Below are positions 1-9,884 of a stretch of 64,000 nt of DNA, piece by piece. The position numbers and the translations under genes were made by a program. Origin of the DNA: Ruegeria sp. HKCCA6707 (GTDB lineage Bacteria; Pseudomonadota; Alphaproteobacteria; Rhodobacterales; Rhodobacteraceae); the NCBI RefSeq assembly GCF_013033515.1, contig NZ_WQEG01000005.1:186001-250000 (forward strand), written 5' to 3'. A model generated the notes under the pieces. That model was not told where the DNA came from. It did not search any database and saw only the letters and a program-made list of their open reading frames with translations. How positions within the stretch are numbered: the first letter of the stretch is position 1; every line of letters begins with the position of its first letter.

Positions 1-959
1 GCCCAATAAAAACAAGTTCTGTCGCGCTGTTTGATAAAATTTGCTCGACCCTTCAACACCAGATCCACACCGCCGGGTCTTGTGTTCGAATACCATTCAT
101 CCTGTGGGTCAATGGTTGTGAAATACCCTAACCGAGAAAAAGCTTTCGCCAGGCCCAGGGCAAAGAAATAGTCGCCCCACTCGGTCAATGCATTACGATC
201 GGGCGCTGCAACCTTGATCGCGATGTCTGGTTTGTTTTGCCAGCCAGGGGCCAACTGATGCGGACAGGCAGAATACCATCTGCTCTGCTCAGCCGGTACA
301 AGGTCAAGCTCGTCGAAATAGGTGCTGACGCCGTATTCTTCGATCTTCAGATCAGTATATGATACGCTGATCTCGTCGTAAGAGTCTGACAACGCAGTAT
401 TTCGTGGATCAAGTCCTGATACGATCAAAAGCCCGGTTGGAGCGCAATCAACCACTTCTATCTCAAGATCGGGACGATAGTTGCGCAGGATCGGCACAAT
501 TTTCCAGACATCTCCTGTCCAATCCTTGGTGATCCTGTCACGTTCCGCGATGTCGCTGTTCCAAGGCACACAATCATGCGTCACAATAACGCTGTCGGGC
601 TTGCAGTGGCGCTCGGTGTTGATGAAATCCCGCAACAGAAATTCGACCAGGTGCATGCCGTCGAGGAAGACCAAATCAAATTCGACACCCATCGCGTTCA
701 GCCGATTAGACGCAAAGAACTTGTCGCTTGTCTCCTGAAAAAGATGAAGTTCGGGTTTGTCCCCAATCAACTCGAGCTGCGCGATGAAGGCCGGATCAAC
801 AGAAATCGTTTTTGCGCTACTCAGTCTTAGGCTGGCACCGGTTTGAGTGCCAACCTCGAAATACCACTCCGGCTTCAAAGTCGCATGAAGACGCCTGAGA
901 AACTCCAGGTAATGCAGCCCATCAGCAAGGCCGAAACCTTCTTGGCGCTGTCTGGCCAT
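1..959 (-). CDS. Class I methyltransferase-like protein with C-terminal glycosyltransferase-like region (partial)
   Basis: The reading frame is open from an ATG at 959 through the left edge, about 319 codons, with an in-frame stop just upstream at 978-980 and a GAGGAT-type ribosome site. Residues ~30-150 look like a SAM-dependent methyltransferase: EVGTQTGASL near the start and DLVFLDGMHLVEFLLRDF further on, as in the methyltransferase-24 group. The last ~80 visible residues (GDYFFALGLAKAFSRLGY, then GVDLVLKGR) resemble the N-terminal part of CgeB-like glycosyltransferases. It starts only 71 bp after sdhA on the same strand, where sdhB would be expected. A two-domain carbohydrate-modifying enzyme is my inference; the C-terminus is outside the window. 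Confidence 0.72.
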   Translation of the reverse strand, partial: MARQRQEGFGLADGLHYLEFLRRLHATLKPEWYFEVGTQTGASLRLSSAKTISVDPAFIAQLELIGDKPELHLFQETSDKFFASNRLNAMGVEFDLVFLDGMHLVEFLLRDFINTERHCKPDSVIVTHDCVPWNSDIAERDRITKDWTGDVWKIVPILRNYRPDLEIEVVDCAPTGLLIVSGLDPRNTALSDSYDEISVSYTDLKIEEYGVSTYFDELDLVPAEQSRWYSACPHQLAPGWQNKPDIAIKVAAPDRNALTEWGDYFFALGLAKAFSRLGYFTTIDPQDEWYSNTRPGGVDLVLKGRANFIKQRDRTCFYW

Positions 960-1030
960 CCCTAGTTGATCCTCGGCTCAATGCGTTGCGCATTTTTCAT
1001 GGCTTCGTTCATGCCAAACACAGTACCTTG

Positions 1031-2836
1031 TTAGAACGTACGGGCCTTGGGCGCGATACGTTTCAGGCTGATGCCGCCTTCGTCTTCAGTTGTCAGCGGA
1101 TCCGTGATCACAGGGCGATAGCTGAGTTCGACCTTGTTACCTTCAACCCGGCTGACCGTGTGCACGCGCCAGTTTTCATCGTTACGCTCGGTAAAGTCCT
1201 CATGCGCGTGGGCACCACGCGATTCCTTGCGGGCCTCAGCGCCAACGATGGTGGCCAGAGCACTGGGCATGAGGTTGGTCAGCTCCAGTGATTCCATCAA
1301 GTCGCTGTTCCATACGAGGCTGCGGTCAGACACTTTCAGGTCGTCCATCTTGGCCGCAATCGCGGTCATCTTTTCGACCCCTTCCGCCATGGTTTTGGCG
1401 GTGCGGAACACGGCAGCGTCTTCTTGCATTGTGCGCTGCATCTCAAGCCGCAGATCGGCAGTTGGAACTGCGCCGCTTGCATTGCGGACGGCGTCAAACC
1501 GGTCAAAGGCTTTGTCAACCGAGGCCTGATTCAGCTCGGGATTCGATGCGGTCGGGTCCACTACTTTGCCTGCGCGGATCGCCGCTGCGCGGCCAAAGAC
1601 CACCAGGTCGATCAACGAGTTTGACCCCAACCGGTTCGCCCCGTGTACCGAGGCACAGCCAGCCTCACCCACAGCCATTAGGCCGGGGACTACAGCGGTC
1701 GGGTTATCGGCGGTAGGGTTCAGAACCTCACCCCAATAGTTGGTCGGGATACCGCCCATGTTGTAATGCACAGTCGGCAGAACCGGGATCGGTTCCTTGG
1801 TGACATCAACCCCGGCAAACACGCGCGCCGATTCCGAAATGCCCGGCAGGCGTTCGGCCAAGGCTTCGGCAGGCAGGTGGCTGAGGTTCAGATGGATGTG
1901 ATCGCCATTGTCACCATGACCACGCCCTTCACGGATCTCCATAGTCATTGAGCGCGAGACATAGTCGCGCGGCGCAAGATCTTTGTACTGAGGCGCATAG
2001 CGCTCCATGAAGCGTTCGCCTTCAGAGTTGGTCAGATACCCGCCCTCACCGCGCGCGCCTTCGGTGATCAGACAGCCCGATCCATAGATGCCGGTCGGGT
2101 GGAACTGCACAAACTCCATATCTTGAAGCGCCAAACCGGCGCGCGCCACCATACCGCCACCGTCACCGGTGCAGGTATGGGCCGAGGTGGCGCTGAAATA
2201 GGCCCGGCCATAGCCGCCCGTTGCCAGAACCACCATCTTGGCGTTGAACACATGCATCGTGCCATCGTCCAGCTTCCAGCAGACAACGCCCTGGCACTGC
2301 CCGTCATCGGACATGATCAGGTCGATGGCGAAGTATTCGATATAAAATTCAGCGTTATTCTTCAGCGATTGGCCATAAAGCGTGTGCAGGATCGCGTGGC
2401 CGGTGCGGTCGGCGGCTGCACAGGTGCGCTGCACCGCAGGACCTTCCCCAAACTCGGTAGTATGGCCGCCAAAGGGGCGCTGATAGATCTTGCCCTCTTC
2501 GGTGCGGCTGAAGGGCACGCCATAATGCTCAAGCTCATAGACCGCCTTGGGGGCTTCACGCGCCAGATACTCCATCGCGTCGGTATCACCCAACCAGTCC
2601 GAGCCCTTGACCGTGTCGTACATATGCCATTGCCAGTGATCTGGGCCCATGTTGGACAGCGAAGCGGCAATGCCGCCCTGCGCCGCAACCGTATGCGAGC
2701 GGGTCGGGAACACTTTGGTCACACAGGCTGTGCGCAGCCCCTGCTCAGCCATGCCCAGAGTGGCGCGCAGACCTGCACCGCCAGCGCCAACAACGACCAC
2801 GTCATATTCATGCGTTTCGTATTCGTATGCAGCCAT
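1031..2836 (-). CDS. sdhA: Succinate dehydrogenase flavoprotein subunit SdhA
   Basis: 601 residues, full family length. It oxidises succinate to fumarate and passes electrons via FAD to SdhB. The dinucleotide-binding GAGGAGL is at residues 17-23. His48 in [10 protein letters not shown] is the expected covalent FAD attachment site, and the substrate region [20 protein letters not shown] lies near residue 246. It follows sdhD by 18 bp in an sdhC-sdhD-sdhA operon. The iron-sulfur gene sdhB is not next to it; a methyltransferase/glycosyltransferase gene follows instead. Confidence 0.98.
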   Translation of the reverse strand: MAAYEYETHEYDVVVVGAGGAGLRATLGMAEQGLRTACVTKVFPTRSHTVAAQGGIAASLSNMGPDHWQWHMYDTVKGSDWLGDTDAMEYLAREAPKAVYELEHYGVPFSRTEEGKIYQRPFGGHTTEFGEGPAVQRTCAAADRTGHAILHTLYGQSLKNNAEFYIEYFAIDLIMSDDGQCQGVVCWKLDDGTMHVFNAKMVVLATGGYGRAYFSATSAHTCTGDGGGMVARAGLALQDMEFVQFHPTGIYGSGCLITEGARGEGGYLTNSEGERFMERYAPQYKDLAPRDYVSRSMTMEIREGRGHGDNGDHIHLNLSHLPAEALAERLPGISESARVFAGVDVTKEPIPVLPTVHYNMGGIPTNYWGEVLNPTADNPTAVVPGLMAVGEAGCASVHGANRLGSNSLIDLVVFGRAAAIRAGKVVDPTASNPELNQASVDKAFDRFDAVRNASGAVPTADLRLEMQRTMQEDAAVFRTAKTMAEGVEKMTAIAAKMDDLKVSDRSLVWNSDLMESLELTNLMPSALATIVGAEARKESRGAHAHEDFTERNDENWRVHTVSRVEGNKVELSYRPVITDPLTTEDEGGISLKRIAPKARTF

Positions 2837-2854
2837 TTCTTTCAGCTCCGGGAA

Positions 2855-3226
2855 TTAAAGGGCAATGCGCGCGATGGCGAAAAGGCCAGCGGCGGCGGCA
2901 CCGTAAGACAGGCAGGTCACCAGAATGATCAGGACCTTCTCCATCGTGCCGTGAACGTAGTCTTCGATCAGCACCTGCGCGCCTTCGGCAAAGTGCCTGA
3001 ACCCGACCAGCAGGGTCAGGGCCGCCACAATCGCCGGGAATGGCCGCGCGTAATAGTCCAGCACAACGTCAAAAGGCTGACCCAGGATCGGACCAAAGGT
3101 AAAGATGAACAGGGGCACGAGGATCAGCAGAGCAACCGAGCTGACTTTCATGCTCCAGAAATGAGCGGTGCCCGATTTGGCCGAACCCAGGCCAGTCGCG
3201 CGCTTGCGGTCTGTCAGATAACGCAT
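2855..3226 (-). CDS. sdhD: Succinate dehydrogenase membrane anchor subunit SdhD
   Basis: 123 residues from the ATG at 3226, which has a strong AAGGAGG ribosome site; an upstream in-frame extension is ignored. Three hydrophobic segments (about 29-48, 62-82 and 96-120) anchor complex II. The typical N-terminal GLGSAKSGTAHFW is present. The histidine in GFRHFAEGAQVLIEDY occupies the place of the haem b/quinone-site ligand of the family. It lies 11 bp after sdhC and 18 bp before sdhA. Confidence 0.93.
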   Translation of the reverse strand: MRYLTDRKRATGLGSAKSGTAHFWSMKVSSVALLILVPLFIFTFGPILGQPFDVVLDYYARPFPAIVAALTLLVGFRHFAEGAQVLIEDYVHGTMEKVLIILVTCLSYGAAAAGLFAIARIAL

Positions 3227-3237
3227 GAAAGCCTCCT

Positions 3238-3624
3238 TTACGCGACGATGAGCAGGGTCAGAAGGGTCAGCACAACCGACCCGATGATAACCGCCCAACC
3301 CAGCTTGTAGGCAGTGGGCAAATCCAACCCAAGGGCATTATCCCAGATCAGATGCCGGACGCCGGCAAGCGTATGATACCAGATACCCCACAGCGACAGC
3401 GTCATGATCAGATCACCCAGAACCGAAGTCAGCCACCAATTCGCGCGGGCAAACGCCTCGGGCGATGTCGCCGCCGCCAAGAGCCACCAAACGATCAGAA
3501 GGGCGGCCAACAGCATGGCGTTTCCTGTGATGCGGGTCAGAATGGATGTGACCGACGTCAGCTGCGGACGATAGATCGACAGATGCGGCGAAAGCGGGCG
3601 ATTGCCCCGATTTACATCGGCCAT
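3238..3624 (-). CDS. sdhC: Succinate dehydrogenase cytochrome b556 subunit SdhC
   Basis: 128 residues from the ATG at 3624, chosen because AAAAGGAG precedes it and because MADVNRGNRPLSPHLSIY is the usual family start. It carries the haem-binding motif H84-x6-H91-x3-D in WYHTLAGVRHLIWD and three membrane spans (about 30-55, 66-92 and 107-128). It is the first gene of the sdh operon. The paired GTGATCAC operator lies about 115-145 bp upstream. Confidence 0.95.
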   Translation of the reverse strand: MADVNRGNRPLSPHLSIYRPQLTSVTSILTRITGNAMLLAALLIVWWLLAAATSPEAFARANWWLTSVLGDLIMTLSLWGIWYHTLAGVRHLIWDNALGLDLPTAYKLGWAVIIGSVVLTLLTLLIVA

Positions 3625-3738
3625 GGCGGCTCCTTTTCGGTTGGCTACGGACGGTTTTACTGTTTTTTGCACCTCTGTCACGTGCTGCGCGTGCAAAAAC
3701 CGCCAAAATCAAGCCAATTTGACAGATTATTTCGTTTC

Positions 3739-3767
3739 GTGATCACACCAGATGACGTCGTGATCAC
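3739..3767. promoter_or_regulatory. Paired GTGATCAC palindromes upstream of sdhC
   Basis: Two copies of the 8-bp palindrome GTGATCAC (3739-3746 and 3760-3767), each followed by A, have centres exactly 21 bp apart, two helical turns. The same pair with the same spacing is upstream of sucC. A lone third copy sits at 3817-3824. This fits a dimer-of-dimers transcription factor site for the sdh promoter. The regulator is not identifiable from this window. Confidence 0.72.
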
Positions 3768-3816
3768 AGAGCTGCTCCAACCCGGTGTATCTTAGTGTTT
3801 TCAACATGCAAGCGAT

Positions 3817-3824
3817 GTGATCAC
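3817..3824. promoter_or_regulatory. Third GTGATCAC copy distal to the sdhC operator pair
   Basis: A single GTGATCAC, with 5' T and 3' G, has its centre 57 bp from the nearer member of the pair. It lies between sdhC and the 3' end of the DUF1194 gene. It could be an auxiliary site for the same regulator. Isolated copies inside genes (1104-1111 and 62417-62424) show that one copy alone is weak evidence. Confidence 0.4.
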
Positions 3825-3839
3825 GAATCCCAGAAACAC

Positions 3840-4502
3840 CTATTTCAGACCTGCCGTTTGCTGCGTCACTTCGCGCAAAAGCTTTTTTCGAATTTTCTCG
3901 GGGTAATCAGCAAAGCCAGAGGCCGAAACGACAAAAGCCGCCTCTCCTACGATTACATTCTCAAAGAAATAGGCTGTGAGGTCTGGCTCGCTTTCCTCGA
4001 TGGCAATCGCATTGACGGTTACGCCGTGAGCCCGCATCAAGCCATGCGTGTCTGTCGGCTCAACACCTTCGTTCGAAATCCCGTCACCCGAAATATCAAT
4101 CAAATGCCGCGAGCAGTCGGACACCTCGTCGAAACTGGTCAGCGTCGTTTCCAGCGCCTCACCAATCGCCGTCGAGAAGTTTCGCCATATCCGAGGATCC
4201 GCTGCCACCTGATCTGCAAAGCGTTCGACCGCGGTGAAGCTGTCGATCTTCGTCCAGGGGATGGTGACTTGTTGGCGAGACGCACCGGTCCACTGCACCA
4301 GCATCAGACGCGCCTGCCCACGCACCAGCGCCTCGGACACAATGGGGTCGCGCAAACCGGCGGCCAGCCCGTCCATTTGAATGCGGTATTCCTCGGAATC
4401 CACTGACCCAGACACATCCACCGCCAAGGCCAAAGCAAGATCGCAGGCCCAAGCCGGAGGGCTCAGGCACAGGCAAGTGACAAAGGCGCGCGCAAACAGC
4501 AT
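3840..4502 (-). CDS. DUF1194 von Willebrand factor A-like exported protein
   Basis: 220 residues with a signal peptide at 1-19, probably cleaved after PAWA. A VWA-type metal site follows: DVSGSVD near residue 29 (the DxSxS element), with ISGDGISNEG near 140 as the second acidic loop. This matches the DUF1194 family common in Rhodobacterales. Its function is unknown; a divalent-metal-dependent protein contact in the periplasm is inferred from the fold. It is co-oriented with sdhC but separated from it by the ~215-bp sdh promoter region. Confidence 0.85.
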   Translation of the reverse strand: MLFARAFVTCLCLSPPAWACDLALALAVDVSGSVDSEEYRIQMDGLAAGLRDPIVSEALVRGQARLMLVQWTGASRQQVTIPWTKIDSFTAVERFADQVAADPRIWRNFSTAIGEALETTLTSFDEVSDCSRHLIDISGDGISNEGVEPTDTHGLMRAHGVTVNAIAIEESEPDLTAYFFENVIVGEAAFVVSASGFADYPEKIRKKLLREVTQQTAGLK

Positions 4503-4547
4503 TGCGCTAAGCTAGCACGGTTTTGCCCGCAGGCGATCACATCACCG

Positions 4548-5576
4548 TCAGATTGGCATCAACGCCCAATAGTCCAGATCCAGCAGCACATCGGCTTTGT
4601 ACTTTCCATCCGGCCCGCGCAGTTCAAACGGTGCACCGCCTTTGGTGGCCACAAGACGCAGGCGCAGGGCCCCAACGCCGGGAACGCCAGTTTCTGCCTT
4701 ATCCAGAACCTCGGACCACGCCTTGATCGTATCCTCAGCAAAGCAGGGGTTGGCATGGGCACCACCGTTCAATCCGACGATCATCTGCGCATTGGCGAGC
4801 CCGTTGAACGACAAAGCCCGCGCCATCGAGATCACATGCCCGCCATAGATCAGCCGACCCTCGGGCCGGAATGTCAGGTCGAAATGCACCTTGGCCGTGT
4901 TCTGCCAAAGGCGTGTGGCCAACATATGCTCGGCCTCTTCCACGGTGACACCATCCACGTGATCGATGGTCTCGCCGACCTCATAGTCGCCCCAGCGATG
5001 GGGTTCGCCAGCCAGGGCGAAATCATAGTCCGAAAAATCCAACCCCTGCGGGATCACCAGATCATCGATGGAAAGCGCCTGTTTCAAATCCGGCACGACG
5101 GTATCTGGCGCCGGAGTATCCAGGTTCGACTTACGAACCATGACCCATCGGACATAGTCGAGCACAACCTCATCCCGCTGGTTCAGCCCTTTGGTCCGAA
5201 CCCAAACCACGCCCGTTTTTCCGTTCGAATTCTGCTTGACCCCGATCACCTCAGAAACCGAACGCAGCGTGTCACCCGGATAAACCGGCTTCAACCAACG
5301 CCCCTCGGCATAGCCAAGATTGGCAACCGCGTTCAATGAGACATCCGGTACCGTCTTGCCAAACACCACATGAAAGGCCGCCAGATCATCAACCGGGCTT
5401 TGTGGCAAACCACTGGCCTGCGCAAATGCGTCCGAGGAATAGAGCGCGTGACGCGCAGGATAGAGCGCATGGTACAAAGCGCGCTCTCCGGTGGTCACAG
5501 TACGCGGCACGGCGTGGTGCAACACTTGCCCCACCGCATAATCCTCGAAGAACCGGCCCGGGTTGGTTTTGGCCAT
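4548..5576 (-). CDS. mch: Mesaconyl-C1-CoA hydratase (MaoC-type double hotdog)
   Basis: 342 residues, the usual length. It hydrates mesaconyl-C1-CoA to beta-methylmalyl-CoA in the ethylmalonyl-CoA pathway. Two MaoC-like hotdog halves are seen: residues ~10-160 with a TGERALYHALYP element, and ~190-342 with FRPEGRLIYGGHVISMARA. Mcl2, the thioesterase of the same pathway, is three genes upstream in the same transcription unit, which supports the assignment over a generic MaoC dehydratase. The start overlaps the preceding DUF1737 stop (TAATG), indicating translational coupling. Confidence 0.9.
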   Translation of the reverse strand: MAKTNPGRFFEDYAVGQVLHHAVPRTVTTGERALYHALYPARHALYSSDAFAQASGLPQSPVDDLAAFHVVFGKTVPDVSLNAVANLGYAEGRWLKPVYPGDTLRSVSEVIGVKQNSNGKTGVVWVRTKGLNQRDEVVLDYVRWVMVRKSNLDTPAPDTVVPDLKQALSIDDLVIPQGLDFSDYDFALAGEPHRWGDYEVGETIDHVDGVTVEEAEHMLATRLWQNTAKVHFDLTFRPEGRLIYGGHVISMARALSFNGLANAQMIVGLNGGAHANPCFAEDTIKAWSEVLDKAETGVPGVGALRLRLVATKGGAPFELRGPDGKYKADVLLDLDYWALMPI

Positions 5577-5782
5577 TATTGCTGCCCCAGTTTCATATCC
5601 GGCTCATAGTCGCCCTCAATCTCTTTTGTGACCGCCTGCGCACAGCGCATCTGGCTGGTCGCGGGATCAAAGGCGTAAGCGGGCGAGCCGTGCAAGTCCC
5701 AGCCCTTGGCCAACGCGTCCGAGACCTTGTGGCAGAAGGCCGAGGAATCCTCGGACGTCAATAGGCGGTAGAGTTTTGCCAT
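5576..5782 (-). CDS. DUF1737 domain-containing small protein
   Basis: 68 residues, cytoplasmic, without signal or membrane segment. The N-terminal LYRLLTSEDSSAFCHKVSDA and WDLHGSPAYAFD are characteristic of the DUF1737 family. Its function is unknown. It lies between nnrU and mch, 12 bp after the former and overlapping the latter by one base, so it is almost certainly co-transcribed and coupled to mch. Confidence 0.82.
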   Translation of the reverse strand: MAKLYRLLTSEDSSAFCHKVSDALAKGWDLHGSPAYAFDPATSQMRCAQAVTKEIEGDYEPDMKLGQQ

Positions 5783-5794
5783 GAGTTCAATTCC

Positions 5795-6349
5795 TTACGA
5801 GGTAAAGGGGGATGGGCCGACCAGCCCGTGAATATATCCAATGACGCCCAGCAGAACGATCGACGCGACAAAGAAAATCGCATCTTTGCCATAAGTGCCA
5901 GGCTCGGATGGGGTCCATTCGGGTTCGGACTTGTTGATCACGATGACCTCGACCACCGCCCAGGCCAGCAATCCGCCGAACAGGATGATCGACGCCAGAT
6001 CACCATTCACCAGCAGATGCGCAAAGGCCCAAAGCTTGAACCCGCCCAACATCGGGTGGCGCACACCGTTCAATAGCCGCCCCTTGGTGCCTGCAGGGCT
6101 CATCAGAAAGATCGCAATCAGAACCAGCAGATTGTTGATATGCACCATGAAGATCGGTGGTGCCCAGACATGGATGAAATCGGTCATCCGATAGCCAAAG
6201 ATCATCAGCAGAATCGACACGACCAGCGCAAGCGCCACCGCGCCTTTTCCGGCATCGCCCATCGCCGCGCGCCGTTCCGGCATCACACGTTTGAACAAAT
6301 GCGCCGCCCACCACAGCGCCACACCCAAAATCAGAAGTAGAAAGCCCAT
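5795..6349 (-). CDS. NnrU family integral membrane protein
   Basis: 184 residues with about five to six hydrophobic segments. The NnrU signature is clear: VWAPPIFMVHINNLL, GVRHPMLGGFKLWAFAHLL and VNGDLASIILFGG. NnrU proteins were first tied to nitrite/NO metabolism but are widespread in bacteria without denitrification, and their role is unsettled. It sits 6 bp after mcl2 in the mcl2-nnrU-DUF1737-mch unit, so a link to ethylmalonyl-CoA pathway physiology is contextual only. Confidence 0.88.
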   Translation of the reverse strand: MGFLLLILGVALWWAAHLFKRVMPERRAAMGDAGKGAVALALVVSILLMIFGYRMTDFIHVWAPPIFMVHINNLLVLIAIFLMSPAGTKGRLLNGVRHPMLGGFKLWAFAHLLVNGDLASIILFGGLLAWAVVEVIVINKSEPEWTPSEPGTYGKDAIFFVASIVLLGVIGYIHGLVGPSPFTS

Positions 6350-6355
6350 GCTGGC

Positions 6356-7213
6356 TTACCCCGCTTGCAAAGCTAATATCGCCTCTGCTTTTGCCAGAAT
6401 TTCACGTGCAGTTACAACGTGCAGGTTTTCGACGATCTTTCCATCCACGACCGCGACCCCCTGCCCCTGGGCTTCGGTTTCTTCAAACGCCACGATTTGG
6501 CGGCGTGCCAGATCGATTTCGACCTCGGACGGAGCGAAGGCTGCGTTGGTCACATCAATCTGCGCCGGGTGTATCAGTGTTTTGCCGTCAAACCCCATAT
6601 CGCGCCCCTGTGCGCATTCTGCGGCCAACCCTTCAGTGTCTTTGAACGCGTTATAGACCCCATCAACAATGATTAGTCCTTGGGCCTTGGCCGCCAGCAG
6701 GCACAGGCCCAGCGAGGTCATCAAGGGCAGGCGATCCGGGCGGAACCGGGTCTGAAGCTCTTTGGCCAGATCATTTGTGCCCATGACGAAGCCCGCCATC
6801 AGCGGGTGCGCTGCGATTTCGGCCGCGTTCAACATGCCACGCGGCGTTTCCATCATCGCCCAGATCGGCAAATCCCCGGTGATCGCGGCCAATGCGTCAA
6901 CATCTGACGCCGCATTCACCTTGGGCAACAACACCACATCGGCATCCATATCGCGCACCGCTTGGGCATCCGCCTGCCCCCAAGGCGTGTCCAGCCCGTT
7001 GATTCGCACGATTTTGACACGTGCGCCATATCCCCCGACCGACAGCGCTTGCTTCAGTGTGTCGCGCGCGTTCTCCTTTTCGTCGGCTGCCACAGCATCC
7101 TCAAGGTCAAAGATGATCGCATCCACCGGCAACGATCGCGCCTTGTCCAACGCGCGCTCTTTCGAGCCAGGGATATAAAGAACCGACCGATAGGGGCGCT
7201 GACGAGGATCCAT
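6356..7213 (-). CDS. mcl2: (3S)-malyl-CoA thioesterase, HpcH/HpaI family
   Basis: 285 residues from the ATG at 7213, which has AAGGAG eight bases upstream; a longer in-frame start lacks a ribosome site. It shows the citrate-lyase-beta-like TIM barrel: YRSVLYIPGSKERALDKA at the start, FDLEDAV for Mg2+/CoA, and MMETPRGMLNAAEIA in mid-protein. The N-terminus fits Mcl2, which hydrolyses malyl-CoA to malate, rather than the lyase Mcl1. Clustering with mch supports this, but Mcl1 or a CitE-like activity cannot be excluded by sequence alone. Confidence 0.85.
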   Translation of the reverse strand: MDPRQRPYRSVLYIPGSKERALDKARSLPVDAIIFDLEDAVAADEKENARDTLKQALSVGGYGARVKIVRINGLDTPWGQADAQAVRDMDADVVLLPKVNAASDVDALAAITGDLPIWAMMETPRGMLNAAEIAAHPLMAGFVMGTNDLAKELQTRFRPDRLPLMTSLGLCLLAAKAQGLIIVDGVYNAFKDTEGLAAECAQGRDMGFDGKTLIHPAQIDVTNAAFAPSEVEIDLARRQIVAFEETEAQGQGVAVVDGKIVENLHVVTAREILAKAEAILALQAG

Positions 7214-7387
7214 GGCGTTCTCCTTGAAATATTGTTGCGCGGAATGAGCCATTTTTTTCAATTTAGTTCAAGCCCAAAATCGCCGCGGCGCAGCAATTGC
7301 TGTTTCCAAGAGCGCAACGCGCGTTGGTTTAACCCGATTTAGACGTCCTCTCTTCAGGTTAACGACACGGGTTATTTGGGGATTCAA

Positions 7388-7686
7388 ATGAACAAGATGA
7401 CGAAAGCGACTATGGAGATGGGGTTGTTGGTAATGGCCGCCCAGCAATTGAATGCGCAACCTCGCCAATGTGCACCGCGTGCTGATGTGGTGCAGCAACT
7501 GGAAGAAAACTACGGAGAGACGCGCCGGGGTCTCGGCCTTGCCCGGCAAGGCGCGGTGATGGAGGTCTTTGCCTCCAGCACGAGCGGTAGTTGGACCATT
7601 ACGGTGACTCTTCCCGATGGCCGGACGTGCCTGATTGCGTCTGGTGAAAGCTATGAACCTCTGACCGAAGCGCTTCCACCCAACAC

Positions 7687-7690
<4 letters not shown>
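7388..7690 (+). CDS. Conserved hypothetical exported protein
   Basis: 100 residues from the ATG at 7388, preceded by GGGG; a TTG start 12 bases upstream is possible. A short, mildly hydrophobic N-terminus ending in AAQQLNAQ looks like a signal peptide. The mature part contains YGETRRGLGLARQGAVMEVF, GSWTITVTLPDGRTCL and a possible disulfide pair. I recall similar small proteins in Rhodobacteraceae but no function. It is divergent from mcl2, and its stop shares a CTAG palindrome with the stop of the TauE gene. Confidence 0.72.
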
Positions 7691-9566
<1,876 letters not shown>

Positions 9567-9586
9567 GGTCAGTTTGACACTCAGAA

Positions 9587-9611
9587 CACCGGCCCTCAAC
9601 ATGGGTCGGTG
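9587..9611 (+). terminator. Hairpin after mdh
   Basis: CACCGGCCC and GGGTCGGTG form a nine-base stem with one mismatch and a seven-base loop, 20 bp after the mdh stop. No T-run follows, so termination is uncertain. The rest of 9567-9884 holds no gene and contains the paired GTGATCAC operator of sucC. Confidence 0.45.
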
Positions 9612-9746
9612 CTCCATCAAAGACCTTCGGTCTCAAAATTATGGGCTAGTCACCTGTTGGCGCAAACCCCGCAAACACCTTTTTCGAAACTGTTTTCCTG
9701 GTTCCGCGTGGTGAATCGAATCAAGCCAACCTACGCAGCTAAATTT

Positions 9747-9775
9747 GTGATCACACCCCAAAATGCTGTGATCAC
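9747..9775. promoter_or_regulatory. Paired GTGATCAC palindromes upstream of sucC
   Basis: GTGATCAC occurs at 9747-9754 and 9768-9775, centres 21 bp apart. Flanks extend the outer symmetry (TTTGTGATCACA and TGTGATCACAAA). The arrangement equals that upstream of sdhC, including ACC directly after the first copy. The pair lies 110-138 bp upstream of the sucC start. An AATCAAGCCAA 11-mer 28 bp before the pair (9719-9729) also recurs near the sdh pair (3707-3717). A shared operator is the simplest explanation. Confidence 0.75.
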
Positions 9776-9884
9776 AAATAGTGAAAATCTTCGTGAAAAA
9801 GCTCTTCAACGTCAAAAAAGCCTTTAACCTTGCCCGCTAGACACCCCTATAACAGGGGAATTACAGTCAGACGGGACAAATTCG

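Noticed and set aside
1104-1111. GTGATCAC inside sdhA
   Set aside because: A single intragenic copy without a 21-bp partner; background occurrence.
2099-3310. A 403-codon plus-strand open frame opposite sdhA and sdhD
   Set aside because: It mirrors two certain genes, lacks a ribosome site and family motifs, and its composition is that of the complementary strand of GC-rich coding DNA.
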